DNA of 64,000 bases from an uncultured bacterium (GCA_949290355.1 CASERN010000011.1:248001-312000); one strand, 5' to 3'; numbered from the stretch's first letter, positions 53,281 to 62,186 are shown. Made by a program: numbers and translations. The notes: generated from the sequence alone by a model not told the origin.

Positions 53281-56200
53281 TTATTTAACCCATTTGAAAC
53301 TTTTTACGTAGTTTGTTCCATTGATATCACCATTAATGTCAACAGTAAAAATTCTATAAATATTTGTTGCATCTTTAATGCTTGGTATTTTACTTATTTC
53401 TTCTTGCAATAGTAGTTTTTCTGTTGCATCGCTAATTCCTGGTATTGTGTTAAATAAGGTATTAAGAGATGCATTTTTGATTTTTCCAAATACAGTAGTT
53501 ATGTTTTTGGTCAAGCTGCCATATATTTTCATATCAGCAATTGAAGTTACTACGTTATATGATCCTGTCATATACATATTCAAATCGTTGCCATTTGAAT
53601 ATATGTTTATATTTTTTGCAATCCCGTTTGAAAGATGTACATCTCCTGATATACTTTCGAAATCTCCGGTTTTTAGCGGTGTTACAAGGTCAATTAAACT
53701 ATTGATTGACAATCCTGTAAAACCTCCTTTTAATAGGTTTCCTGCTTTAAGTAAGTATTCTAATGAACCTAATTTTGGCATTCTTCCGTTTGCAATTTTA
53801 AATGTTCCGTCTCCTGATAATGTTTTAAAGCAATTTTCTTGAGTATCTCCTTTACAAGATAAAGTAAAATCACCATTCACTGAGCCATATACTTGCCCTT
53901 TCAAATCAAATAAGGCTTCTGACATTATTAATGCATTCGCTCTGTTAAGATTAATGTTTAAGGCAGTCATATTATTGTCTAGATTATATTTAAAGTCTCC
54001 AACTACAGCTCCTTCTGCAATATCAAACTTAAAGTTTTTAGCATTTAAAATATGATCTTTATTGATATTAAGGTTGGCAGAAAAATTATCCGCATTGATG
54101 TTTCTTACTATAATTTTATCAGCAGCTATATTCCCGTTGTATACAATCAATTGTGTAATATCAAAAGGCGGTACTGTATTTGACGATATATTATATGAAG
54201 GATTCCTTGTTGCTTCTGCTTCAATATCGCGCATTGTGTCTGTTATTTTGTTTACATTTAATGTAGCTAGTTTTAGTTTAAAGTCTTCTATAATATATGG
54301 CGGAGTTAGTTTATTTTTCATTACAGCATAAAGATTTACGTCATTTGTTAGGACAGTCCCCTTACTTGTTATGTATAATTTATCGTTTTTGAAGTTTAGC
54401 TTTACGTCATGAATGGCTGAATCAAAAAATGGAATATCAATACTTGTTATGTCTAATTCTCCTTTAATTTTTGGATTTATAGACGTCCCGTTTAGGATAA
54501 GGTCAGATGTAAATACGCCCTGTTTCATAAACGGTTTACGAAATATAATATTAAATATTTTTGCATCTGTTGGAGTTTGTGTTTTTACTTTAAAATTGCC
54601 AAATTTAATAATGTTATTGTTAGTCAAGCTTAAAGTTCCTGAAGCATTGAGCTGAGGATTGGCAAATGGCCGATTATTTTGAGATGTAATAATTTTATCA
54701 TATTGTAAATCATTTATTTTAATTTTATTAGGGTAATAATCACAATCCAAAGTTATTTTTACAGGGTTTTCCGGATCCCCTATTGATGCTCCCATATAAT
54801 AAAGACTTGAATTTTCCGCAATATTCAAAATCGATTTAGTATTTAAGTTATTTTGGGTACCTTTAATTTTTGATGATAATATAGCATCTCCTTTTAATTT
54901 TACAGGATAAAGTGCTTTATTATTTATAAATTGTTCGAAAAATTCTTGGGTTGGTTTTGCATTTATATAAATGTTTGCATATGGATTTTTGTATATATCT
55001 TCTATTATACCGTTAATAAATATAGGCATTTGTCCTAGCTGAGCGTTAATCTTATTTAGATTTAATTTATTATGTCTTAAAAGCATATTACCGCTTTTAA
55101 CTGTTAGTTTTATATGTTTAGGCTTGTATAACAGAATAATATCATCAAGTTTTGAAAAGGCATTTATCTCATTATTTCTTATTTTGCTTGAAATGTTTAT
55201 ATGCCCGTTCAAAAATTCTATGTCATTAAGTATTTGTGATGTTTGAGTTGGTAAAAATACAGATATATCTTTGTCATTAATTAAGTTGAGATTAAGTGAA
55301 TTGATATTGAACTCACCATTAACTATAGGTTTATTAGAAAATGTTTTGTTAATATTAGCGCTTATTTTAAATGGGCTGTTTTTGAATTTTCCTTTTATTA
55401 ATGGCATTTTGAATGTTGAATTTTTTAATTCATAGTTACTGCTGTCAACTATTATAGAACTTTTAGCGCCTTTATTTGAATAAATTTTACCTTTCAAATT
55501 GATATTATCATAATTTATATTTTCAATGCTACCGTTATATTTTGCGACAAAACTTGTATTTATTGTTGAAAAATCTTTCTTGAATGGAATTTTTATATTT
55601 TGTGGCAGCATTGATATTCCATCTCCAAGATTAAAGCTGTTTGATATTATTTTTGTTTTACATTCATTATTGTCTATTTTCCCTGAAATATTTAAAGTAG
55701 AATTGTTAAGAGTAGATTTTAAGTTGAAATTTGCATTTAAATTTTCAAAATCTATCAAGCCGGAAACTTTTGATATTGTCGCAATAACATTTTTAATTTT
55801 TATATTATTTCCGAGTAATTCAATTTTCCCATTTGCAAAGATATTTTTGTTAAATACAATGTCTTTTGGATCTTTAACTTGCCCTTTTAAATTAATAAAT
55901 AAATTTACTAATCCATTCCCTTCGTCAATTGGAGCTGTTATTTTTTGAATATCTGCAAGCATTGGAGATGTTTTAATTATCTTCAACAGGTTTTGTAAAT
56001 TCTGATTATTTGCGGTGATGTTAAAATTTAAGTCCCCATTCAAAGAACAAGTTCCCTTTATTGATATAGGTTTTCCATTCAAATATGCCTTTTTTGATTG
56101 GAAAATAGTATTTTGGTTATCGAAATTAAGTTCCCCTGCTCCATTTGTAACCACCATATTATGAATATCCAGGAATGATACTGTAGCATTATTGAAATAG

Positions 56201-57738
56201 AATTTTCCCCATCCATGAGGATTTTTTCTTGTTCCCAAAACGTGTAAATTAATTCCGCCTTTGCCTTTTATATCCATAATCGGAACAGGACCGAGATCAA
56301 AATGAAGTATATCATGCAGAGGATTTAGAACTATTTGAGCTGTTTTTAAATCGACGTTATTTGTGCTTGTAATATGTAAATCTGCATATTTATCCCCATA
56401 TAAGTTGATAGGTCCCTTTACAAATACTGTTTCATTAGGACTTGTAGGTACAGTAACATCTATATTTGTTGCTTTGCCTGTAAATGCAAGTTTGATAATT
56501 GCTTTTTTTGCATTTTTTATAGGTTTTAACAGATAAGCATTCGATACAAGTATATTGCCTGTAACATTTGGAGTGTCAGCTTTCCCTTTTATATCAAGGT
56601 TCCCTGTTACATCAGCCCAAAAACCGGTTTGTTTAAGCAATAATAAATTTATATCAGGTGAAAGAGTTGCATCTCCTGGCAAAAGAGAAATTATTTTTTC
56701 TGCTTTTGAATTGTTTATTGTAACTTGCAGGTCTAAATTTGGGAGTTTAGAATTTAATTTTGAGATTTCTCCATTGATGAAAGCATCAATTCCATTACCT
56801 TTAATACCCATTTCATTGATATTAATTCCGTTTTTGATAGTATTAATATCTGTTTTTATCTCAAGTTTGTCTTCTAAATATATTGATTCTGCTAAAGTTT
56901 TTTTGTATATTCCAAAATCTTTCAAATAAAGATTTGTTCTTATTTGCTTATGGTTATCAGCAGAAGAAACTGTATTGGCTGTAAAATTTATAATACCTGA
57001 TAATTTTTCTATTTTATTTTTGGATATAGCTTTTACATAATCAGAAAAATCTGATAAATCTAAATTTACAATATGTCCTGATATTTCGCATTGATCATTT
57101 GAAATTTTTGTAACAGGTAGTTTAAGGTTTAGATCAAGTTTTACAAAAGCATTTTTACTGCCAGTTTTAATTTCAGATAATGTAGACAAATTAAGATGTT
57201 TGTTGTTTTCAAAATTGTCTATTGACAGGTATTGACCGTTAAATTTAATTAATTTATTCTGAACTTTATCCTCAAGATTGATATTGTATCCATCAATATT
57301 TATAAATGCTTTGTAAAGCTCAAAAGGTGATTTTGTTTGAAAGTCAATTTTATACTGTCCTAATTTAAATTCTGAATTTTTGTCAAAAACAAAATTCGCA
57401 GATATGTGGTCAGAAGAAAAATGATTTATATCAATTCTTTTAAATACTAAAGGTAACAATCTGATATTAACGCAAGGTTCTTTTAGATCCAAAGCTTTTG
57501 AATTATCGTCATTTAATATTGCAATATCATCTGCTTTAAACCAGACAGATGGAATAATTCCCATTTTTAACGTGGGATTTACCAATTTAATTTTATAACC
57601 TGTTTTTTCTAAAACAGATTGTTCAATAAATTCTGTTCTTTGCGGAATGTTAATAATTGCCGGTATTCCCCAGTAATAGGCTCCGTATAAAACCATTAAT
57701 GAAAATAATGCTGTTAAGTATTTTAAATTCCTGCCCAT
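53281..57738 (-). CDS. AsmA/TamB-like giant envelope protein
   Basis: 1485 residues. One N-terminal membrane helix (about 7-27) anchors a long periplasmic repeat-rich beta region with many short NxxxxxxGxxxx beta strands, typical of AsmA/TamB/YhdP bridge-like lipid transfer proteins. The C-terminal AsmA-like part (LSGDGTFKIANGRMPKLGSLEYLLKAGNLL and VHLSNGIAKNINIYSNG) is recognisable. Such proteins are thought to carry phospholipids to the outer membrane, implying a diderm envelope. A TATAAT ends 11 bases before the ATG, so the leader is very short. Convergent with yidD, 6 bases apart. Confidence 0.8.
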   Translation of the reverse strand: MGRNLKYLTALFSLMVLYGAYYWGIPAIINIPQRTEFIEQSVLEKTGYKIKLVNPTLKMGIIPSVWFKADDIAILNDDNSKALDLKEPCVNIRLLPLVFKRIDINHFSSDHISANFVFDKNSEFKLGQYKIDFQTKSPFELYKAFINIDGYNINLEDKVQNKLIKFNGQYLSIDNFENNKHLNLSTLSEIKTGSKNAFVKLDLNLKLPVTKISNDQCEISGHIVNLDLSDFSDYVKAISKNKIEKLSGIINFTANTVSSADNHKQIRTNLYLKDFGIYKKTLAESIYLEDKLEIKTDINTIKNGININEMGIKGNGIDAFINGEISKLNSKLPNLDLQVTINNSKAEKIISLLPGDATLSPDINLLLLKQTGFWADVTGNLDIKGKADTPNVTGNILVSNAYLLKPIKNAKKAIIKLAFTGKATNIDVTVPTSPNETVFVKGPINLYGDKYADLHITSTNNVDLKTAQIVLNPLHDILHFDLGPVPIMDIKGKGGINLHVLGTRKNPHGWGKFYFNNATVSFLDIHNMVVTNGAGELNFDNQNTIFQSKKAYLNGKPISIKGTCSLNGDLNFNITANNQNLQNLLKIIKTSPMLADIQKITAPIDEGNGLVNLFINLKGQVKDPKDIVFNKNIFANGKIELLGNNIKIKNVIATISKVSGLIDFENLNANFNLKSTLNNSTLNISGKIDNNECKTKIISNSFNLGDGISMLPQNIKIPFKKDFSTINTSFVAKYNGSIENINYDNINLKGKIYSNKGAKSSIIVDSSNYELKNSTFKMPLIKGKFKNSPFKISANINKTFSNKPIVNGEFNINSLNLNLINDKDISVFLPTQTSQILNDIEFLNGHINISSKIRNNEINAFSKLDDIILLYKPKHIKLTVKSGNMLLRHNKLNLNKINAQLGQMPIFINGIIEDIYKNPYANIYINAKPTQEFFEQFINNKALYPVKLKGDAILSSKIKGTQNNLNTKSILNIAENSSLYYMGASIGDPENPVKITLDCDYYPNKIKINDLQYDKIITSQNNRPFANPQLNASGTLSLTNNNIIKFGNFKVKTQTPTDAKIFNIIFRKPFMKQGVFTSDLILNGTSINPKIKGELDITSIDIPFFDSAIHDVKLNFKNDKLYITSKGTVLTNDVNLYAVMKNKLTPPYIIEDFKLKLATLNVNKITDTMRDIEAEATRNPSYNISSNTVPPFDITQLIVYNGNIAADKIIVRNINADNFSANLNINKDHILNAKNFKFDIAEGAVVGDFKYNLDNNMTALNINLNRANALIMSEALFDLKGQVYGSVNGDFTLSCKGDTQENCFKTLSGDGTFKIANGRMPKLGSLEYLLKAGNLLKGGFTGLSINSLIDLVTPLKTGDFESISGDVHLSNGIAKNINIYSNGNDLNMYMTGSYNVVTSIADMKIYGSLTKNITTVFGKIKNASLNTLFNTIPGISDATEKLLLQEEISKIPSIKDATNIYRIFTVDINGDINGTNYVKSFKWVK

Positions 57739-57802
57739 ATCCTGTTATAATTATACGATTAATATTTCTAAAATAAAAGGATTTCGGGAAAATGTTACAT
57801 AA

Positions 57803-58381
57803 TTAATAATTCTCACACAAAACTTCGAAATATGCTTTAGGATGATGACAATTTGGGCATTCTGCTGGTGCAGATTTCCCATTATGTACATAGCCGCATT
57901 TTTTACAAAGCCAAGATATATTTTTATCCTTTTCAAAAACTGTTTTATTTTTAATATTTTCAAGAAGTTTAGTATATCTTTTTGCATGATGCTTTTCTGC
58001 CTCAATTACAAAATGAAAAGTATTTGCTATGTCATTGAAACCTTCTTCCCGAGCTGTTTTTTCACTTTCGGGATAGAGGTTTGTCCATTCTTCTGTCTCT
58101 CCGCTTATAGCACTTTCAAGATTTTTTTCAGTATCTCCAAATTCAAATGGATATGATGCATTAACCTGTCCAGTTGTGTTTCCGATAAATTTATAAAATA
58201 ATTTTGCATGTTCCTTTTCATTTTCTGCTGTTAGCAAAAATATTTCAGCAATTTGTTCATATCCATCTTTTTTTGCTTGTTTAGCAAAATATGTATATCT
58301 ATTCCTTGCTTGAGATTCCCCTGCGAAAGCATTAATTAAATTCTGTTCTGTTTTCGTCCCTTTAAGATTTTTTTCTGACAT
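57803..58381 (-). CDS. rbr: Rubrerythrin
   Basis: 192 residues. The N-terminal diiron four-helix domain shows ExxR/ExxH motifs (GESQARNRYTYF, AENEKEHAKLFYK, EAEKHHAKRY) and the C-terminal rubredoxin domain has CKKCGYVHNG and CPNCHHPK. It reduces hydrogen peroxide in anaerobes. The ribosome binding site lies in a hairpin (58388-58420), so translation may be controlled. Supports an anaerobic, oxygen-exposed lifestyle. Confidence 0.95.
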   Translation of the reverse strand: MSEKNLKGTKTEQNLINAFAGESQARNRYTYFAKQAKKDGYEQIAEIFLLTAENEKEHAKLFYKFIGNTTGQVNASYPFEFGDTEKNLESAISGETEEWTNLYPESEKTAREEGFNDIANTFHFVIEAEKHHAKRYTKLLENIKNKTVFEKDKNISWLCKKCGYVHNGKSAPAECPNCHHPKAYFEVLCENY

Positions 58382-58387
58382 AATTTA

Positions 58388-58420
58388 AGACTCCTTCTGA
58401 AAATATGTTAGGAGGAGTCT
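58388..58420 (-). promoter_or_regulatory. Leader hairpin masking the rubrerythrin ribosome binding site
   Basis: On the minus strand AGACTCCT pairs with AGGAGTCT; the second arm contains the AGGAG of rbr, 9-10 bases before the ATG. A TATAAT at 58428-58433 places the transcript start right at the first arm, so the hairpin would be the 5' end of the mRNA. Suggests control of translation or stability. The pairing is seen; the role is inferred. Confidence 0.5.
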
Positions 58421-58538
58421 ACAATATATTATATTGCCCAAATGAACTATTATACTTGTTAAATAATACTTACTTAGTCGGATTATATTAGGGCAAAAAA
58501 TTTTGATAATAGAGTATGTAAAACCAGGGAATTGAATT

Positions 58539-58700
58539 ATGAATTTGTTAGATTATACTAAAAAACTATCAGAAAAAATAAAATTTTATGATTCTATAGC
58601 GCAAAATCGCTTTACAGGCATAAATATGACCAATCCTTTTGCAAAACCGATAAATATTACGGTTATATGGGTGGAAGACGATTTTAATAAACCAAATTAA
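58539..58700 (+). CDS. Small orphan protein, 53 aa
   Basis: The reading frame MNLLDYTKKLSEKIKFYD to the stop at 58698-58700 has 53 residues. AGGGA lies 8 bases before the ATG and an A/T-tract element (GCAAAAAATTTT, 58493) is 46 bases upstream, as in front of the kinase gene at 17879. No signal peptide or known motif. Its end overlaps the convergent ABC ATPase gene by 4 bases. Coding is likely but unproven. Confidence 0.5.
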   Translation: MNLLDYTKKLSEKIKFYDSIAQNRFTGINMTNPFAKPINITVIWVEDDFNKPN

Positions 58701-59695
58701 TATATTCTTGCTCCTGTTTGAGCATCAAAGTAATATAAATCGTTTGGATTAATGCTAAGATCTAATGTCTTTCCAATGTTATAGTCTGAAGGCAACTTGG
58801 CAGAGCACTTTTTCCCATCGATATTAAAGTATGCGATTTTTTCGCTACCTAAAAGTTCAGTAATATCGACATCTACTGTTAATTTTATTTCCCCTTGATT
58901 AACCATTTTTTCAGGTCTTATACCTATTATTGCATTAGATGGAGTATTGTATGGAAAGTTTTCACTATTGATAAAATTCATTTGTGGCGAACCTACAAAA
59001 CCTGCAACAAATGTGTTAGCAGGGTTATTATAAATTTCTTCCGGAGCTGCGGCTTGCTGGATTTTACCTTTATCCAAAACAACTACTCTATCTCCCATAG
59101 TTAATGCTTCAGTTTGATCGTGTGTTACGTATATAAAAGTAGTTTGAAGCTTTTCATGCAGCTTTTTTATTTCGGAACGCATTTGAACTCGTAATTTTGC
59201 ATCGAGATTTGATAAAGGCTCGTCCATTAGAAATACTTTTGGATTTCTTACTATAGCTCTTCCCAATGCTACACGTTGTCTTTGTCCTCCGGATAGTTGT
59301 TTAGGTTTTCTGTCTAAATATTCTCCAAGGTCGAGAATTTCTGCAGCTTCTTGTACTTTTTTATCTATTATTTTTTTATCAACTTTCCTCATTTTTAGGC
59401 CAAATGCAATGTTTTCTCTAACTGTCATATGAGGGTATAGAGCATAACTTTGGAATACAAAGGCAATATCTCTATCTTTTGGATGTATATCATTAACTTT
59501 TTTATCTCCAATATATATTTCGCCATCAGTAATATCTTCAAGCCCTGCAATCATTCTTAAAAGAGTTGATTTTCCACATCCAGAAGCTCCAACAAGCACA
59601 ATAAATTCTTTGTCGTTTATTGTGAGGTCAATATTATCTATTACCTTTTTCTTATCGTAAATTTTAGTTATATTTTTTAAAATAACACTGCTCAT
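58697..59695 (-). CDS. ugpC: ABC transporter ATP-binding protein, UgpC/MsmK type
   Basis: 332 residues. Walker A GASGCGKST (about 35-43), signature LSGGQRQRVALGRAI, Walker B VFLMDEPLSNLDAKLR and a C-terminal TOBE domain (about 240-332) are complete. Such ATPases energise carbohydrate or glycerol-phosphate importers and are often shared by several. No permease or binding protein is in the window. It follows the histidine-kinase-like gene by 35 bases on the same strand. Confidence 0.88.
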   Translation of the reverse strand: MSSVILKNITKIYDKKKVIDNIDLTINDKEFIVLVGASGCGKSTLLRMIAGLEDITDGEIYIGDKKVNDIHPKDRDIAFVFQSYALYPHMTVRENIAFGLKMRKVDKKIIDKKVQEAAEILDLGEYLDRKPKQLSGGQRQRVALGRAIVRNPKVFLMDEPLSNLDAKLRVQMRSEIKKLHEKLQTTFIYVTHDQTEALTMGDRVVVLDKGKIQQAAAPEEIYNNPANTFVAGFVGSPQMNFINSENFPYNTPSNAIIGIRPEKMVNQGEIKLTVDVDITELLGSEKIAYFNIDGKKCSAKLPSDYNIGKTLDLSINPNDLYYFDAQTGARIY

Positions 59696-59730
59696 TTTAT
59701 CCCCTTTTTACGCAGTTATATGCTTAAAAT

Positions 59731-60849
59731 TTATTCATGTTTTTCAATCGGAAGAATAATATGGAATTTAGATCCTTTCATAACTTCTGAATTTAACCAT
59801 ATAGCTCCGCCCATTCTTTTAATTATTGTATATGCGCTTCCTAATGTTATTGATCTTACAATTGTTTTTTTATGCACTTTATCCAATTGTGTATAAGGCT
59901 CAAAAATTCCTTCTATTTCTGATTCGGCAAGTCCCATTCCTGTATCAGCTATAGTTAATTTTATATAAGAAGAGCTGTCAAAGCCTTTAAAAAGTTTAGC
60001 TCCGCTTTTTTCAACAAGTTCCATATCAGGATGTTCTGCGCTGATTGTTATTGATCCTGCATCTGTTAGATTTATAGATGTTTCCAAAATATTTTGTAAA
60101 ATTATTTTAATGGCGTTTTCATCGCTGTATACAACTCTTTTAGCTAATTCTTCAAAATCGTAATTTATAGTAAGATTCTTTTGATTTATATTGTTTTCGT
60201 TATTTTTGACAACTGCTTGAATTGTATTAATTATATCAAAAGCTTGATTTTCGCAGTTAAATAATGAAGATTCTGCTTGAGCAAATTCAAGGAATTTTTC
60301 CATAAAATATAACAATTCAGAAGAATTTTTATTTATAATTTTAACGTATTTTTCTTGTTTATCGTTGATTTCACCGCCAAGTCCATCTAATAATGCTTGA
60401 GAAAATCCGATTATAGATTGGATTGGGGACTTTATTTCGTTTGAAAGTTTTACAAACATTACATTTTTTTCTTTATTGAGCCTTCCGGTTCTTTCTGCAA
60501 TTGTAAGCACATTAGTCATTGCTGTTACATCTCTTATTGTAATAAAGAATTGTTCTATATATTTTTTTGCATTCATTTCTATAAAAAATTCTTTTCCTTC
60601 AACTGTAAAAGCTCCAGTTACAACAGAACTTCTTTTTGCATATGACTTTTCAGCAAGCTCAAATCCATTAGCAACTATTTCATCAAAATTTAATCCTTTT
60701 AAATCACTAATTCTGCTCTCGAAAATTATACCCGCTTTTTCATTAGCCCATAGGATTTTTCCGTCAAAATCCACTACAAAAACGGCATCAGGCAGATTTG
60801 TAATGACTTCTCTAGGATTTATGTTACTAAATAAATTAGCAAAATTCAT
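59731..60849 (-). CDS. PAS-histidine-kinase-like protein lacking the phosphoacceptor His
   Basis: 372 residues from the ATG with AAGGGAAG upstream; an ATG 14 codons earlier is possible. PAS about 12-110, DHp-like 125-195, ATPase-like 235-368. The H-box reads KLSNEIKSPIQSIIGFSQ with Asn137 where histidine belongs (codon AAC). The N-box has Thr257 (ILETSINLT) in place of the key Asn, and the GxGL lid reads LGSAYTII; only DTGMGL (302-307) is intact. Probably a pseudokinase or scaffold. No response regulator is adjacent; the partner gene is ugpC. No membrane helix, so cytosolic. Confidence 0.82.
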   Translation of the reverse strand: MNFANLFSNINPREVITNLPDAVFVVDFDGKILWANEKAGIIFESRISDLKGLNFDEIVANGFELAEKSYAKRSSVVTGAFTVEGKEFFIEMNAKKYIEQFFITIRDVTAMTNVLTIAERTGRLNKEKNVMFVKLSNEIKSPIQSIIGFSQALLDGLGGEINDKQEKYVKIINKNSSELLYFMEKFLEFAQAESSLFNCENQAFDIINTIQAVVKNNENNINQKNLTINYDFEELAKRVVYSDENAIKIILQNILETSINLTDAGSITISAEHPDMELVEKSGAKLFKGFDSSSYIKLTIADTGMGLAESEIEGIFEPYTQLDKVHKKTIVRSITLGSAYTIIKRMGGAIWLNSEVMKGSKFHIILPIEKHE

Positions 60850-60880
60850 AGTTGCAATACTTCCCTTAATGTTGTATACT

Positions 60881-60935
60881 TTATATAACATTTATATACT
60901 AAAGTAAGGTATGTTATAGTCTTTAATATAACATA
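60881..60935. promoter_or_regulatory. Palindromic operator cluster upstream of the kinase-like gene
   Basis: TATGTTATA and TATAACATA form a perfect 9-base inverted repeat with an 8-base spacer (60910-60935). A further TATATAACAT half-site lies at 60881-60890. The spacing suits a dimeric regulator between the minus-strand kinase-like gene and the plus-strand orphan at 61093. The regulator is unknown. Confidence 0.45.
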
Positions 60936-60989
60936 AAAAGTTTGGAAAGAAAGATTATATATTAATTTTTGTAATTTTTTTTTTACAAA

Positions 60990-61015
60990 CTAGCAAAAAA
61001 TTTTTTTTTCATGTT
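60990..61015 (+). repeat. A/T-tract element upstream of 61093 (copy 2)
   Basis: CTAGCAAAAAATTTTTTT then TTCATGT, nearly identical to 17829-17857. Both are preceded by a T-run and TTACA. It lies about 80 bases before the ATG of the 115-residue orphan. Confidence 0.4.
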
Positions 61016-61092
61016 TTAAAGCAAAAAACGAGTATAAATTAAAAAATTACAGAATGTTTCTGTAAGCCCGAAAAAGAAATGAGGATGTTATT

Positions 61093-61440
61093 ATGAACGA
61101 AATTCCTAAAAACTCGCAAGGAACGAACATTCCGCCCCAAGCTCCAAAAATTGAACAGATTAAAAATGAAACTGCTCAAGATGTTCAGCTTGTAAAGCAG
61201 CCTGAAGTTCAAAATAAAGAGATTAATGAAATCCCTGAAAATCCTGCCGATAGATCAGCTGTTAAAGTTGATAATTTAGAAAATGATATTAAAGTATTTG
61301 CTGCGAATCCAGAATTAGCCGCAAAGGCTCTTGAAGTTACTGAATTAGCAGAAAAAAAATATGCTGCAGCAGGTGTAGAACATCCTGAATTAAAGGCTCT
61401 TGCTGTAGGTAAGGCTTTCGTTGATGAGTTTCAAAAGTAA
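61093..61440 (+). CDS. Orphan Pro/Glu-rich protein, 115 aa
   Basis: 115 residues, not recognised. Residues 1-60 are disordered (Pro, Gln, Asn, Glu). Residues 63-115 (LENDIKVFAANPELAAKALEVTELAEKKYAAAG) are helical. No signal peptide or membrane helix. GAGG lies 9 bases before the ATG. It is divergent from the kinase-like gene and convergent with aroQ. Acidic and small; a partner or substrate of another machine cannot be told. Confidence 0.7.
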   Translation: MNEIPKNSQGTNIPPQAPKIEQIKNETAQDVQLVKQPEVQNKEINEIPENPADRSAVKVDNLENDIKVFAANPELAAKALEVTELAEKKYAAAGVEHPELKALAVGKAFVDEFQK

Positions 61441-61480
61441 TTTTAAATAATTATTTTTACTCAATATTATTTATATGATT

Positions 61481-61924
61481 TTATTTGTTGTCATTTGATA
61501 AGTAATCGACAACCGCTTTAACTCCTAATTTATAACTATTTACTCCAAATCCTGCTATTTGCCCTATGCAAACTGAAGATAAGTAGGAGTGATGTCTAAA
61601 TTCTTCTCTTTTATAAATGTTTGTCATATGTACTTCAACAGTAGGTATATTTACTGCAGATATTGCATCTCTTATTGCTATGCTTGTGTGTGTATAAGCG
61701 CCTGCATTTATTACTATTCCGTCAAAAGATTCTTTAGCTTCGTGAATTTTTTCAACAATTTCTCCTTCAAAATTACTTTGAAATGTTTCAATATCAATTC
61801 CAAGTTCAAAAGAATATGCGTATAAATCTTTTTCTAAATCTTTTAAAGTCATGCTCCCATATTTTTCAGGCTCGCGTAAGCCAAGCATATTCATATTAAC
61901 GCCGTTAATGATAAGTATTTTCAT
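61481..61924 (-). CDS. aroQ: Type II 3-dehydroquinate dehydratase
   Basis: 147 residues from the ATG with AGAGG upstream; a GTG six codons earlier is less likely. NGVNMNMLGLREPEKYG near the start (Val for the usual Pro in NGPN), INAGAYTHTSIAIRDA and VHMTNIYKREEFRHHSYLS keep the catalytic residues. It makes 3-dehydroshikimate in the shikimate pathway. Isolated from other aro genes here. Confidence 0.95.
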   Translation of the reverse strand: MKILIINGVNMNMLGLREPEKYGSMTLKDLEKDLYAYSFELGIDIETFQSNFEGEIVEKIHEAKESFDGIVINAGAYTHTSIAIRDAISAVNIPTVEVHMTNIYKREEFRHHSYLSSVCIGQIAGFGVNSYKLGVKAVVDYLSNDNK

Positions 61925-62007
61925 ATTAATTCCTCTGAGCACTATTCTACAATAAAATCAAGTAATTGTAAATTTTTATTAATATTTTAATTACATGTGT
62001 AACAAAA

Positions 62008-62103
62008 AAAACATGCTTGAATTATCATGCATGTACAACTATCCCCAAATCTCCTCCCAAGATTATTGTTCAAAGTCGCACAAAGATGTGTGGCTTTTTT
62101 TTT
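62008..62103 (+). ncRNA. Candidate small RNA with CU-rich loop region
   Basis: The 244-base gap between aroQ and the 62187 gene holds a plus-strand structure: hairpin ACATGC/GCATGT (62011-62034), an unpaired stretch with TCCCC and CTCCTCCC (62041-62058), then a 10-pair terminator hairpin with T-run (62073-62103). The CU-rich part could pair with Shine-Dalgarno sequences, as in known C-rich sRNAs. No plus-strand gene lies directly before the terminator. Promoter is unclear. Confidence 0.45.
62073..62103 (+). terminator. Rho-independent terminator
   Basis: AAGTCGCACA pairs with TGTGTGGCTT (two G-U wobbles) around AAGA, followed by at least 7 T. It is a typical intrinsic terminator of plus-strand transcription, although the nearest upstream plus-strand gene ends over 600 bases away across aroQ. 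Confidence 0.8.
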
Positions 62104-62126
62104 GTTTAATTATTTATCATATTGCC

Positions 62127-62154
62127 TTGACTTATAAAAATAAATCACTACAAT
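62127..62154 (+). promoter_or_regulatory. Promoter of 62187 orphan
   Basis: TTGACT, 16 bases and TACAAT, 32 bases before the ATG, directly after the preceding terminator. Confidence 0.65.
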
Positions 62155-62186
62155 ATATATAGTAAGACATTTTACGGGGATGTAGG

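Noticed and set aside
59731..60849. Histidine kinase-like gene as a pseudogene
   Set aside because: The frame is full length with PAS and ATPase-like regions and a good ribosome binding site; motif loss rather than gene decay is the better explanation.
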